Source: an uncultured Shewanella sp.
GTDB lineage: Bacteria > Pseudomonadota > Gammaproteobacteria > Enterobacterales > Shewanellaceae
Direction: 5' to 3'
Assembly: GCF_947491715.1 (NCBI RefSeq)
Contig: NZ_CANLKR010000025.1
Coordinates: 1 to 64,000, forward strand
Length of the DNA: 64,000 bases
Under the pieces are notes generated by a model, which was not told the origin of the DNA, made no database searches, and was given only the letters and a program-made list of their open reading frames with translations. Position numbers and translations under genes: made by a program. Positions 7,683 through 18,200 of this stretch are shown here, one piece after another; the stretch's first letter is position 1; each line of letters opens with the position of its first letter.

Positions 7683-8942
7683 TTAATTGATTTGATTTTT
7701 AAAGGTAAAACTTGACAGTGCGTTATTCACTATTTGTTCAGCAATAATATGGTGAGCTTGGGTTGTTGGGTGGGTGATCCCCCAAAATAAATACGAATCA
7801 GAGCCATTAACGGTACAATCTGATCGTAGCGGATGTGTCTGCAAATAGTCACTTGAGGCACTGCGGTTTATATCTAAGCATGAATCGGTGACATTTTTTA
7901 GTCCATAACTTTCTGGAGAATCAATCACATTATTAAATAATGTGTAAGTATCATATAAAACAAAGTTATATCCTTGAGCTTGATAATTCGCGACTTGGTT
8001 TTTGATAAAAGCATTATATTCAGATATTTTATCTTTCACTTTAATGGCTTCTGCTGCACTGGCATATTTAAATTGTGGCGCATGGCTAGCATCGGGTAAG
8101 TTTAAAACCACCATGTTGGTAATGCCGCTGTCGATGAGCTTTTCAATGATTTCGGTAAAATCACTACTGACTTCTGCCACGCTGCGATCATAGTTGACAA
8201 AATCATTGAGGCCAAATTCAAGTGTGACTAGGCTGTCTTTAGGATCGTAGTTTTCAGCGAGTTGCATATATTGAACATATGAGTCAATTTGATCGGTCAC
8301 ACCGGGTAAAATAACGTATTGATCTTCACCCGCTGCACCACTAATAGCCCAATTATAAAGTGGTAAGCCCATTTGTTCAGCTAGATATTCTGTCCAGACA
8401 TCACCATTTGAAAAGTGACCCAAAAACCATGAGTTATTATTTGGAAATAACCACTGGGAGGCATTATATAAATTGCCAGTATCAGAAATACTGTCGCCAA
8501 AGCTGATGACTTTATTGACTAAACTTTTATCATCATTGTCGCTGCTGATATCATTGGTCCAAATAGTTTGGTTATAGGAAAAGCGTGTGTCTGCTGCAAA
8601 AAAGGTCATATCGGAAGCGGCATAATCGGTATTTAAGGTTTTTTGGCAGCGTTCGAGTAAGGTCTCCTGACTCGTTTGGGTGTAAAACATATTTTTCCAA
8701 GAGAGACTTGAATACCAATAACCTTTGACTTTGTAATAGCTACCGTCATCGTTTAGTCCCCATTCCCAATCCGTTGCAACATCATCATGACTGTCGCTGG
8801 GTCTGTACCAACATCTCAAGTAAGTGTAGGTTTCTTTAGATTGTAATTTAACGATCTGTGAACTTGATAATGTGCTGTTAGCGGCAAAAGCTGAAAAAGA
8901 GAGTAGGCATAATGTGAGGTAGACGGCATTTTTTAGGATCAT
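7683..8942 (-). CDS. Thermolabile haemolysin (Tlh)-like GDSL phospholipase/acyltransferase
   Basis: A 419-residue secreted SGNH hydrolase. A signal peptide (residues 1-20, cleavage after SAFA) is followed by a Trp-rich N-terminal domain with YLRCWYRP and DWEWGLNDDGSYYKVKG, as in the Tlh/VHH haemolysins of Vibrio. The catalytic domain begins with ISFGDSISDTGN (nucleophile near Ser151), then GLNDF (block III Asn) and ITHPTTQAHH (catalytic Asp/His block replaced by THP...H as in Tlh relatives). The family hydrolyses phospholipids and transfers acyl groups, some members being lecithin-dependent haemolysins. GGAGAAA lies upstream of the ATG. Confidence 0.88.
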   Translation of the reverse strand: MILKNAVYLTLCLLSFSAFAANSTLSSSQIVKLQSKETYTYLRCWYRPSDSHDDVATDWEWGLNDDGSYYKVKGYWYSSLSWKNMFYTQTSQETLLERCQKTLNTDYAASDMTFFAADTRFSYNQTIWTNDISSDNDDKSLVNKVISFGDSISDTGNLYNASQWLFPNNNSWFLGHFSNGDVWTEYLAEQMGLPLYNWAISGAAGEDQYVILPGVTDQIDSYVQYMQLAENYDPKDSLVTLEFGLNDFVNYDRSVAEVSSDFTEIIEKLIDSGITNMVVLNLPDASHAPQFKYASAAEAIKVKDKISEYNAFIKNQVANYQAQGYNFVLYDTYTLFNNVIDSPESYGLKNVTDSCLDINRSASSDYLQTHPLRSDCTVNGSDSYLFWGITHPTTQAHHIIAEQIVNNALSSFTFKNQIN

Positions 8943-9380
8943 ATAATGGTTTCTCCATTGCAGTTCAGGCCAATGATGTGGCTTATTAACAGCCTGAATC
9001 GATATTGTTGTCAGTTATCATCTTTGAGGAAATGTGGTTTATTGTTTTATGTATTAGGTTTTTCTAATTCAATTGATAACAATTAAATGCTATTGACGCT
9101 ATTTTTATTTTGAGTTTTAACTCTAAATTGGTTTTGTTGTGTCTTTATATGGGGTTGTGTTTTCTTTTTGATTTAAACTTGTTTCAAATAATTTGTTATT
9201 TGGTTTGTTTGTGGTTTGGATGTAGATGATCCCATTCACTTACTTTCAATGCATAACTTTGTGGTAGGGATTGAAATAACAAAAATAACCACCATCTCTT
9301 TATAAATATAAGAATAAGCGCTTTGTCTCGCATTGTGGTATTTAAGGTGCAGTGATAAGCGGTAGAGGGAAGGTGATCGT
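8943..9380. other. Divergent intergenic region, nothing specific seen
   Basis: This 438-bp AT-rich spacer lies between the divergent lipase and DUF2919 genes. It must hold both promoters, but I cannot pick either with confidence. No small ORF, repeat or stable hairpin stands out. Confidence 0.4.
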
Positions 9381-9848
9381 TTGAACTTTAGTCATATTCG
9401 CTGGCTTGATGAGAAAGGGCAGGTTAAACCGCCAATTTATCTCTATGGAATGTTGATTTTTCTGGCTCGAGCTTGGTGCATTTGGATAGTTTCATTAACA
9501 CAAGCAAGTGATAGGGCTGGGTTAGTGAGTTTACTTTATCCCCATAAAGCTGACTTTATCATGTCGTTAATGGCGGGACTGGGTGCTGTGCTTGTTTATA
9601 TTTTTATTATTGCGGAACGTAAGCGTAGTCCTGAGTGGCTTCGTATTCCCTTTGGCCAAATCAAGTGGTTGTTGTTAGGATTATTATTACTTGATGGGGG
9701 ATTACTCATCTCTCGGGTTATCAATAGCCACTTTTTGTACAGTTGGAGTATGGGGTTAGATGCATTACTTTTATTTTGGAGTACGCTGTATTTAGTGAAG
9801 TCAAAACGGTTATCTTTGTATTTATCAGATTGGAAAGTAGCGTCGTAA
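9381..9848 (+). CDS. DUF2919 (YfeZ-like) inner membrane protein, TTG start
   Basis: A 155-residue membrane protein with about four helices. The opening (RWLDEKGQVKPPIYLYGMLIFLARAWCIW) has the order D-G-x-x-KPP followed by FLARAW, which is characteristic of the DUF2919/YfeZ family. Its biochemical role is unknown. The only start that keeps this conserved N terminus is a TTG at 9381, supported by GGAAGG seven bases upstream. Weak initiation from TTG may keep expression low. It stands alone, divergent from the lipase gene. Confidence 0.82.
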   Translation: MNFSHIRWLDEKGQVKPPIYLYGMLIFLARAWCIWIVSLTQASDRAGLVSLLYPHKADFIMSLMAGLGAVLVYIFIIAERKRSPEWLRIPFGQIKWLLLGLLLLDGGLLISRVINSHFLYSWSMGLDALLLFWSTLYLVKSKRLSLYLSDWKVAS

Positions 9849-9946
9849 TTGTACAAGATCAATGCACTTTCATGATGAAAGCGCATTGGTCTATATTGAA
9901 ATATTAAGTGCACATTGAGCAATAAGGCTAATGGCTTTTTAGGGCA

Positions 9947-10267
9947 TTATTTTTTGACCCAATTGCCTTTTTTGTTTTGATAAAATTGACCTTTCTTCGT
10001 GGCTGAAATGGCTTTTTTCGCTGCAAGGTTAGCCACTTCTGCTAATGGAATACCATTCTTTTTAGCTATTCTTTGATAAGAACTGCGACGTTCATCATTG
10101 ACTCTTTTTGTTAACTTATTCACTTCGGGACTGGTTTTAACGACACCAAGGTAGCCGTTTTGCTGTTCGCCGACTTTGCCTTGCATTTTTGCATCTTGTA
10201 AGGATAGGGCAAAGGCATTAAGGCTGAAGAGTAAGACTGTTAACAGTGTTAAAATGCGCGTTTTCAT
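9947..10267 (-). CDS. ydbL: YdbL-like periplasmic protein (DUF1318)
   Basis: A 106-residue exported protein. The signal peptide (MKTRILTLLTVLLFSLNAFA) precedes a mature DUF1318 domain with LQDAKMQGKVGEQQNGYLGVV and VNDERRSSYQRIAKKNG. The ATG at 10267 is chosen because GGAG lies just upstream and it yields the signal peptide directly; the open frame extends to 10303 but overlaps the ynbE coding region. It is the last gene of the ydbH-ynbE-ydbL operon. In E. coli this operon acts with TamB and YhdP in moving phospholipid to the outer membrane, with YdbL modulating the YdbH-YnbE pair. Confidence 0.88.
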   Translation of the reverse strand: MKTRILTLLTVLLFSLNAFALSLQDAKMQGKVGEQQNGYLGVVKTSPEVNKLTKRVNDERRSSYQRIAKKNGIPLAEVANLAAKKAISATKKGQFYQNKKGNWVKK

Positions 10268-10286
10268 GAGAGCTCCATTTGTAGGG

Positions 10287-10487
10287 TTAAAATAATTCAT
10301 CATTAGTGAGGAGTTGATCCAGCTCTTTGTCTACTTTGATTTTAATTTCGTGTTCGATTTTCACATTTAGGTTGATCACAATCGGTTTATCTGGCGGTGC
10401 GAGTTGAACCTTTGGGGTACAGGCACTGATTAAAAACAAGGCCAGTAAACTTGTTAATCTATATTGAGGTAACGCCCTGTTAAACAT
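10287..10487 (-). CDS. ynbE: YnbE-like outer membrane lipoprotein
   Basis: A 66-residue lipoprotein. The lipobox (LFLISAC) places the acylated Cys near residue 23, followed by a short Pro-containing linker and a beta-rich tail (VINLNVKIEHEIKIKVD), matching YnbE. Known role: it multimerises and completes the YdbH bridge at the outer membrane. AAGGAAA lies upstream of the ATG. It falls between ydbH and ydbL, the same order as in E. coli. Confidence 0.88.
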   Translation of the reverse strand: MFNRALPQYRLTSLLALFLISACTPKVQLAPPDKPIVINLNVKIEHEIKIKVDKELDQLLTNDELF

Positions 10488-10607
10488 TCAATTTCCTTAC
10501 ATCATAAAATGGCTTTTTGGTGAGTACTCTAGCGTAAGTTTAACCATATTTATTGATTGAGTGAAATATTATCGGTATTGTATTTCATCGAATGTTTTGA
10601 AGTTCAT

Positions 10608-13600
10608 TTACTTAATTGATTTTTCTATCTCACTTTGTAATTTTCCACTGAGCTGTAGACTTCTGAGTAACTGTAAGAGGTTTTCTTCTTGGGTGTAATT
10701 AAAGTGAATAGGACGTTGAACACCTCTACTTTTTCCTTTTATGTGTGCTTTTAAAATAGCATCACCATTCGATTTCATATTTAAGTGACTGGTTAATTCA
10801 CTGTATTCTAGATGTTCTAATGCTGAAAAAGCAAAATCTAAGTAAGGTTGAGATACTTTCATTTGCTCTACATTGGGGTTATTGTTGATGGCAATTAATC
10901 CGCCAGGGGGACGAGCGATAAGTTCTCCATTATTGATCGTTAGTTTATTATATTCAAACTGGATAGGTAATACCGCATCAAATAGGCCATCAGCATAGAC
11001 TCCTTCCACAGGGTGCAGAGTCATTAACTGGTTTAGACTGACGCCCTGTAATAATATGTAGGCGGTTGTTTCGCCCTTTGTATTAAGCTGAAACTCCGGA
11101 ATAGCTAATGTGCCTTTTAATGTATTGGCTTTGAGATTGAGTTCGAGTTGTGTGTGGTTGAGCCCTAGCGTTTTCCATAATGTTTGCCAAGCACTCGAGT
11201 GTTGAGTGATATGCTCTGATAATTTCGGTTCCGTTATTGGGTTGAGTCTTGCTTGAATATTGAGATCCGTGATGATAATGCCGGGATTAAATGCCTCGAG
11301 TGATAAGGTTAATGTGTCACATTTTAGTGGCAATTTGACTGTTTTCGTTTGCTTTTGAGCCAATTGAGAAAATTGGTAATGACATTGGGCTTGTAATTGT
11401 CCGCCTTCAAAAGGGAGGCCATTAAATTGGCCTGCAATATTATCGCTATGGGTCTTGAGTTCAAACAACCAGGGGACTGCTTTTTCCCCTTTCTGGTAAC
11501 TGAGCTCAAATTGACTCATTCCTGTGAGCGATAGATCCAATGGGGTCGTTTGCGCTTCTTTTATTAAAGTGACTAATTTATTCAGTGGTCGAGTAAAGGT
11601 CAACTGGCCTGTTATTGATTGTATATTGGCGAGTGAGTTTAGTTGCACCTGATGCCGACTGTTTAAGTCAAATTCGTTGATTTTCCAGCTTTCTTTGCTG
11701 CTGATAAGGTGTTTATTGAGAGTAATGGATTGGTTTAACGAGAGGTTTTTAACATGCGCTAACTGTTGTCGTGTACCTACTTTTTTTAGTGGTAGAGATG
11801 GCTGGTTTTCCTGTAAGGGAGTGGAAGCTGGCTTGGTTTTATCGATGTTTAGATCATCAATATAAAGGGTAATTACTTGCTGTTGTGGCTGATCAATCGA
11901 TGTCAAGAATGTTTGTAAGACACGTGTTGGTTCAATCGTCTCTGATTGAGGCTGTATTGAGGGCAAATCATAGGTGAGCGATAGGGCATCGGATAAGGTT
12001 ATATCTAATTGTTTAACACGGGCTTGATAGTCAATGATTGCGCTTTTTTGACTCAGACTCCTTGATTGTTTAGTTATTGAATGTTCCTTATTTGTTAGGC
12101 TCTTATCGGTTAAACTTGTGTCACTTTTTCGCCATAAGGCATTCACTTTGTATGACTTAAGGTGAGTGGGGGGGACAGTGAGTGCGATAGACTGCTTTGG
12201 AAGGTAAGTGAGTCGGGTACCTGTTTCAATTGTTAAGTCATTTTTTTCGGTATCGAATTTGCGAAAATAATCTAAGGTATTGACGGTATCGCTGCTTTTG
12301 GGCGAGTCAGTTAATGGAGCAGTATTATCAATGACATTATCAAGTGTGATGGCGCCGGTACTGAGTTTGATGGGCGCGTCAAATCGAAGCTGGAATTGCT
12401 GTTGTTCCTGTTTCTTTTGTTGAACAAAAGTACCTTGGGTTGAGAGGCTAAGTTTATTCAAGGTGATATTGGTTTGAGTATGTTGCTGACTTTTGGAAGG
12501 TGAGTCTTTTTGCTCAATATTGAATACTGAGGAGTTATCGGCATGATAACTTTTTTCTGTATGGATTTTGTGTTTAATGGGCACAGGCAGTGAAAGTGTA
12601 ATGGGAGAATGTTGCTGAGCATTAAATGTCCATTCTGTCGTCATATTAGATACGGAATGGGCATATGGAATGTGCAGTTCGCGCAATGTTAAGTGAGCGG
12701 TTACTTGCGGCAAGTCTATTCGAATATTCCCACGTGGTAATGTGAGTTTTTTAGCGGCAAAATTGACAGTTAAAGGCTCGGTAATCGACAGTGTGAGCAA
12801 GAAGGAAGCGTTACCTGTTGGCTTGTTTTGATTTGCTTGACTCAACTGTGTTAACAAGGTCTGTGCTTGATGAGGTAATTGAAAATAAGTGGCTAATGTC
12901 GTCAGTTGAGCCTTATTGGGCTGGAGAGTCAGAACCATGGGCTTTATTGATAAGGTTGGCTGAGTAATCGAACCAAAAATATCTATCTGCAATTGAGAGT
13001 CCTTACAACGCGAAGTGTTTACTTGCTTGTTTGTTTTAATTGCAGCCATGTTCAGTGGAATACTATTGTGATTATTCGAGTTTGTCGGTTGGGTTGTTAT
13101 CAATGCATCAAGGGGAGAAATATAGAGCGGTATACCACAAAGTTGATGCATTGATTCTAGAGTGAGGGGCGCTATTCCTAGCTTTATTTGACTGTAAAGC
13201 TTGCCTGATTGTGGCAATGTTGAGTCAATAAGTTTTGATAATCGATGAGATAATAATCTCATGTCTTTGTTATTTAGTGCCGAGAGCTGGGCTTTTGCGT
13301 GTGGTTGATTGACTGTTGGCGATTGAGAAAGTGATTGTATTAAGCTTGGATCATCTAGTTGATGTGACAATCTCTTTAAACCATGTGTTAACGCGGTAAA
13401 TGATATTTGACTCGAGAATGCCCATTGTGTTTCGGTGAATTGACCGGACAGTGTCCAAGTCGGCAGGTTGTCCATCAGTACCTGTGTTGAAAACTGTCCT
13501 TGATGTAAATTCAGAGATTTGAGCGTAGCGAGTTGAATAGCCTTGTGGTGATCGAGCTTTTTAAGAGAAAGGTTAATGCGTTCTATATTGAACTTAGGGA

Positions 13601-14039
13601 ACTTTGCGAGTAATGCGACGAGATCAGAGCTGGGTGGTTGAACCTTAGGGCTTGTATTTGAGGTTCTACTGTCGTCCATCAAGGCATTCATTTTTTTGAT
13701 TAGTGGTAAAAGGGTGAGGGCAATGTCGATTTTTTTTATGGTCACATTTTGAATATCATTACTTGAAAGTTGAAAAAGCGACGTTTCTTTTTTGAATTGG
13801 ATATCAATATCATTTAGAGTCAATTTATCTTGGTTGATATTAATGGTGAGGTTTTCAATAGACCAGTGAGTGAGACTCTCTGCTGAGACATCTATCTTAG
13901 TAATTTGAGCGTTAAAAGGGGCTAAATAGTGATTAATGAGTTCTTTTATTAATCGTTCAACATTAAAGCTTGCCATGATAGCTAAGCCAATAAGGAAGCC
14001 AGAAGCTATAAATAAAGTCACTATAATACGCCGTTTCAC
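10608..14039 (-). CDS. ydbH: YdbH-like AsmA-family intermembrane phospholipid transport protein
   Basis: A 1143-residue protein with one N-terminal transmembrane helix (IIVTLFIASGFLIGLAIMASF) and a long periplasmic beta-rich body, ending in the conserved YdbH C-terminal region (GVYADGLFDAVLPIQFEYNKLTINNGELIARPPGG). Family role: a hydrophobic-groove bridge carrying phospholipids between inner and outer membranes. The start is a GTG at 14039 with GGGAG upstream. It is about 260 residues longer than the 879-residue E. coli protein; the extra length is low-complexity Gln/Ser/Thr/Lys-rich sequence in the middle. Downstream genes ynbE and ydbL confirm the assignment. Confidence 0.88.
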   Translation of the reverse strand: MKRRIIVTLFIASGFLIGLAIMASFNVERLIKELINHYLAPFNAQITKIDVSAESLTHWSIENLTININQDKLTLNDIDIQFKKETSLFQLSSNDIQNVTIKKIDIALTLLPLIKKMNALMDDSRTSNTSPKVQPPSSDLVALLAKFPKFNIERINLSLKKLDHHKAIQLATLKSLNLHQGQFSTQVLMDNLPTWTLSGQFTETQWAFSSQISFTALTHGLKRLSHQLDDPSLIQSLSQSPTVNQPHAKAQLSALNNKDMRLLSHRLSKLIDSTLPQSGKLYSQIKLGIAPLTLESMHQLCGIPLYISPLDALITTQPTNSNNHNSIPLNMAAIKTNKQVNTSRCKDSQLQIDIFGSITQPTLSIKPMVLTLQPNKAQLTTLATYFQLPHQAQTLLTQLSQANQNKPTGNASFLLTLSITEPLTVNFAAKKLTLPRGNIRIDLPQVTAHLTLRELHIPYAHSVSNMTTEWTFNAQQHSPITLSLPVPIKHKIHTEKSYHADNSSVFNIEQKDSPSKSQQHTQTNITLNKLSLSTQGTFVQQKKQEQQQFQLRFDAPIKLSTGAITLDNVIDNTAPLTDSPKSSDTVNTLDYFRKFDTEKNDLTIETGTRLTYLPKQSIALTVPPTHLKSYKVNALWRKSDTSLTDKSLTNKEHSITKQSRSLSQKSAIIDYQARVKQLDITLSDALSLTYDLPSIQPQSETIEPTRVLQTFLTSIDQPQQQVITLYIDDLNIDKTKPASTPLQENQPSLPLKKVGTRQQLAHVKNLSLNQSITLNKHLISSKESWKINEFDLNSRHQVQLNSLANIQSITGQLTFTRPLNKLVTLIKEAQTTPLDLSLTGMSQFELSYQKGEKAVPWLFELKTHSDNIAGQFNGLPFEGGQLQAQCHYQFSQLAQKQTKTVKLPLKCDTLTLSLEAFNPGIIITDLNIQARLNPITEPKLSEHITQHSSAWQTLWKTLGLNHTQLELNLKANTLKGTLAIPEFQLNTKGETTAYILLQGVSLNQLMTLHPVEGVYADGLFDAVLPIQFEYNKLTINNGELIARPPGGLIAINNNPNVEQMKVSQPYLDFAFSALEHLEYSELTSHLNMKSNGDAILKAHIKGKSRGVQRPIHFNYTQEENLLQLLRSLQLSGKLQSEIEKSIK

Positions 14040-14089
14040 TGACGGTTCTCCCTGTTACGATACATTAATCTTGTTATTACCTTTATGCT

Positions 14090-14123
14090 TAAGCCATTTA
14101 GCGCCCTGTTATCAAGTGGCTTA
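14090..14123. terminator. Hairpin between yeaD and ydbH
   Basis: TAAGCCATTT and AAGTGGCTTA pair with one mismatch around a 14-base loop. It lies just after the yeaD stop on the minus strand. There is no U-run, so it may be a processing or attenuating hairpin instead of a full terminator. Confidence 0.35.
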
Positions 14124-14131
14124 GGAATGAA

Positions 14132-14986
14132 CTAAGGGGTTGTTTGCCATCGAATGTGGGTGGTCAACGTGTGGGTTTCATTGGGGGCCAAGGTGACACT
14201 ATCATCGAGGACATTGGCCGCTTCTAAGCAGATCATAGAAAGGTAATCATCATCTCTAAAGCGTGATAAGCGTGTCGATTTTTCAATCCAAGGGTTCCAT
14301 AATATCGCAGAGTGGCTGTTTTGACGTGAGACTTCGATAATGCCCTTTGGCGTGTGTAATTGCTGCAGCGGCCTTAGTTGGGTAAATACTTTATCTGTTT
14401 CTTGGGTAATCACTAGGTTATCTTGCTCTTGTGTAAAAGGGCCTTGATTGAATTCAATGAACTGGGCTTGCCCAAAACCTGTGGCTGAAAATTGATGAAT
14501 ATCACCAATAGAAAAATAACTGTGTAAAGCTTGGGAGAAGGTGATGGTTTTGTCATCGAGATTGGTATTAATCAGTGAGAGGCTTAAGGTGTCACTTAAG
14601 CGAAATCGGGCGCTTAATTGGGTACGGTGAGGCCAATATTCTTGTGTGCTGTCATTCAATGTTAATGTAAAGAGTAAATCGACTTCAGTCTCATTAATGT
14701 TGACTTCACTGAGTTGCCAAATTTGGGTTCGAGCAAAACCATGTTGAGGCCAATCAGGATTAGCGTGCATGCCAAACCAAGGCCAACAAATGGGGATCCC
14801 ACCTCGAATGGCGCTGCCGACTTGATAATCATTGTCGCTTGAGCGCCAAAGCAGGGGCTGTTGGCCTTTAGGTTTAAAAAAATCAATTTGAGCACCTTGT
14901 TTGAAAATACGAGCCTGACAATGTTGTGTATCAATGTCGATGTATTCCAAACCGTTTTCATGCATTTTGGTGGTGACGGAGCCCAT
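14132..14986 (-). CDS. yeaD: D-hexose-6-phosphate mutarotase (YeaD-like aldose epimerase)
   Basis: A 284-residue cytosolic galactose-mutarotase-fold enzyme that would equilibrate anomers of glucose-6-phosphate and related sugars. Motifs are QGAQIDFFKP, RGGIPICWPWFG and PQHGFARTQIW (catalytic His/Arg region), LHSYFSIGDI, and IWNPW near the end. Length is normal. AAGGA sits six bases before the ATG. It is divergent from the acyl-CoA dehydrogenase at 19086 if the intervening 3.9-kb block is removed. Confidence 0.9.
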   Translation of the reverse strand: MGSVTTKMHENGLEYIDIDTQHCQARIFKQGAQIDFFKPKGQQPLLWRSSDNDYQVGSAIRGGIPICWPWFGMHANPDWPQHGFARTQIWQLSEVNINETEVDLLFTLTLNDSTQEYWPHRTQLSARFRLSDTLSLSLINTNLDDKTITFSQALHSYFSIGDIHQFSATGFGQAQFIEFNQGPFTQEQDNLVITQETDKVFTQLRPLQQLHTPKGIIEVSRQNSHSAILWNPWIEKSTRLSRFRDDDYLSMICLEAANVLDDSVTLAPNETHTLTTHIRWQTTP

Positions 14987-15058
14987 AATGCTTCCTTAAT
15001 GCTACTAATTATTTGATTTTGTATAAGCTTACCGTATCTTAAGAGGAAGTGAAATCTT

Positions 15059-15122
15059 CATTTCAAATGCCTAAATAAAAATATGGTTTTGGATAGGTAT
15101 TGGGTTTTTAAGTTGAAAGTGA
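15059..15122 (+). repeat. Direct repeat, left copy (flanks the 1050-residue ORF)
   Basis: From CATTTCAAATGCC to TTGAAAGTGA this matches 18958-19022 at about 56 of 65 aligned positions by eye, with one single-base gap. Weaker similarity extends about 45 bp further left in both copies. It lies upstream of yeaD; the other copy lies upstream of the acyl-CoA dehydrogenase. Confidence 0.85.
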
Positions 15123-15195
15123 ATTGTATTTATTCGATGAGTGTAAACATAATTATAATTGTCAGAGGGGCAATAGCGTTGAGTGTGTATCAATT

Positions 15196-15233
15196 GCCAC
15201 ATAATTGACTCGCTTGTAAGCCAATTATGTGGC
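15196..15233. terminator. Perfect 12-bp inverted repeat after the 1050-residue ORF
   Basis: GCCACATAATTG and CAATTATGTGGC are perfect arms around a 14-base loop, starting nine bases after the minus-strand stop codon. No U-run follows, so termination is plausible but not assured. Confidence 0.5.
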
Positions 15234-15241
15234 GTGGGTCT

Positions 15242-18200
15242 TTATTGCATTTGATTAAGCGGTAAGGTTGCGCTGAAATTGTCACCAGTTATGTTCATCT
15301 GGGTTAATTTATCCCCCTGATAGGATGTTGAGACGGTAACGTTTATCGTTTCAGTTGTATCACCTGTAAAACCTCTCGATTTGATGGTCAGTAAGCCATG
15401 ACCATTAAAAGGGCCACTTTTTACTGGTAACATATTGATTTGCGTTAATGTAAATGTGTATTCTGTGATGGATGTAATATCCATGGCGCCCCAATAGGCA
15501 CCTGATAGCAAAATTAACGGAGAGGTCTGACTAATACCGCTACGTTCAAAATACCAGTTACCGCTATTGTTAACCGTTATAACCGAGCTTGGAAAGTGTA
15601 TGCCATTATAATCAGTGGTGCTGTTTTCTCTGCTGATATTATAAAAAAGCTGCCCTTTGATATCATTTCCATATTCATCTTCTTGTGTTGGGTTAATGTT
15701 TAATGCGGGCTCAAAAATAATTTGCCCGAAAAGGGAGGTGCCAGTTTTATAAATATTCAGGTATTGAACGATATTTTCTTCACTTTCAATGGCTTCTATG
15801 GTGACTTCTTCGTAGACTTCTGGAAATGAACCAGTTACGGCAGGTGGCAGCATAGCATCTTCTGAATCGCATTCATCAAGGGGGTAGAATACAGTGCAAT
15901 AGGTCTCTATCCAAGCATAACTGGTGGTGTTTATTCTTGTACTTTCATTGATTAGCTGGTTATTGCTATTACGTGAGAGAACAAGTGGCGTTTCAAAGCG
16001 CCAGTCAGAGGTATTACTCATATTCTCCGTATGGTACACCCGCTCACTGATGATACCTAAGTCTTCGATAGCAAAGCCACTTTTATTGCTATCGATTGAA
16101 TAAGTGAGTACATCCTGTATTTCATCACGCTGAAATTGAATGTTTTGACCGTTGATATCAGTAAAATTAATAGGGGTAACGTTAATACTTTTACCATTGA
16201 CTATAATATCTTCATCGGCAGCTGCATAAGGAAAATTTCTTATTCCTGTGGCAAAAACCGTAAAGTTGATTTCTGTGATGTCATCTTCAAAGAAGGGGAC
16301 TTCATTTTCATTGTCTGATATTGAATTAACTTCGTCTTCGTCGGCATAAAAAATGGGCGCGTATTGGATCTTTATGTTTTCCTTTTTTGGATAAAGGTTT
16401 ACATTGGCTTGAAATGCTATATCGGTACTGGTTGTGTTGTTATCTTCTTCATTGCAGTTTGGGCTTGTTTCTGGGTTAAGTACATCATTAAAAATATATT
16501 GATCATCAATGATGTTTGTTGTTTCCATGCTTATGGGCATGAATAAAAATTGTGTATTTTCAGCTGAAGAGTAAGAACAAAATGAATTAGTGATTAAACT
16601 GGCAGTGTTTTTACCATGAAAGCCAAATGCCAGATCCCAGTTTTTATCGTGTTTTACGGTGTAAGTTTGGCCATTATTATGCTCAGGGTTGACCTTTGCA
16701 TAATAGACTTTATCGGCGGGCAGCTGAAATAGGTTAACTGGGTTGTCATTGTTATCAGGGCTAATATTGGTTATAAAAAAATCAACCGTCATGGGGGTAT
16801 TGGGGTTTTCGCCTACGGCTTTAGTGACGGTCATATAATCATTGACCTGACTTAATGGTACTTCCCAAGCATAATTAGTGGGAGGGTTAACTTGCTTTCC
16901 TGATTCATCCGAGACTTTGAAGTATGTAATAACATTGCTTTGTGAGCCATCATTATTGTTTTTGATATAGCTTAAAAACATGCTGTGGGTATGGTTTTCA
17001 AAAGGATCTTCTTCAATGTGCACAATTTCTGCAGAATGTCCTTTTAGTTTGCTTATATCATGACTGTTTTCCCAACTAATGTTATGTTTATGGGCTGAGA
17101 TTTTACCGACTTTAAATTGGATGGTATTATTGTTACTGTTACCATTAGAGCCTGCGACAATCACTGTATCATTATTTAAAAAGGAAACACTGGGTTTATT
17201 GATGTTTCCTAAACCCACTGCGTCTCTTTCACTCCATTCAAGACTGTTGTCTTTGTCGTTGAATGTACCGACATGATAACGAACCTTACCGTCTATCTTA
17301 TACACTAAAATGGCGGTTTTGCCATCATGGGACAGGGCGATGTTGGGAGTTTTGCCTTTATATCCATTAAAGTCGTTATTATCTTTAAAGCAGGTTTTGG
17401 AGGCTTCTATAATACATGACCAGTTTGTATTCCATTCAATAATGCCGCCATTAAGGTTACCTCGCTTAAAAAACAGCTCTTCGTTTTCATTTTGTCCTAT
17501 CACAAATAGTTCACGTGTTGTGGCAGATAAAGTGCTTTTTAGGTATTCAAATGACTGATTTTCTGAATCATCATTAATGCTTGTTTCAGCATTCCACTCG
17601 ATTTGATTGTATGGAGTGCGTAATCCAGAGCGATAGGCGACTGATGATGCAGTGTTACTTGTATCTGTTTTATAAAAGCTAAACAGATAATTTTCATCTG
17701 CAATCAGGCTACTTAACTGTTTTGGCGTAAAATCATGACTGAATGATGAGTTTTGGATTTGTTGCCAGTCAAATAAATGTGGATTATACAGCTCCCAGAC
17801 ACTTTTTAATTGAAATGAAGTTTTATTATTTTTCTCTACAAAATAGCCACTGTCATAAAAGTTATTTTTTATACTGGTTTTTCCGCTTTCGTTTTTGACC
17901 CCGGTGCAAAGGCCACCTGGTTTACATCCGGAACTTTGAACTTTTGTAAATTTAATTTCAGATATTATTTGATTTTCTGTATTTTTGACTTGATAGGTAA
18001 CTTTAACCTTACTACTACAAAGGGTACTGTCATGATCCTGAAAATAGAGACCAAAATTATTGGTAAATCCAGACATGATGGTCACAGTTTCTGTTGTTTT
18101 TGAATCAATGCACTTATTTTCCCATTTATTAAAGTCATCTCTATCGATAGGGTACCATCCTGTTTTGGTAACTGGATAGCTTATACCTTTCCATTCTTTT

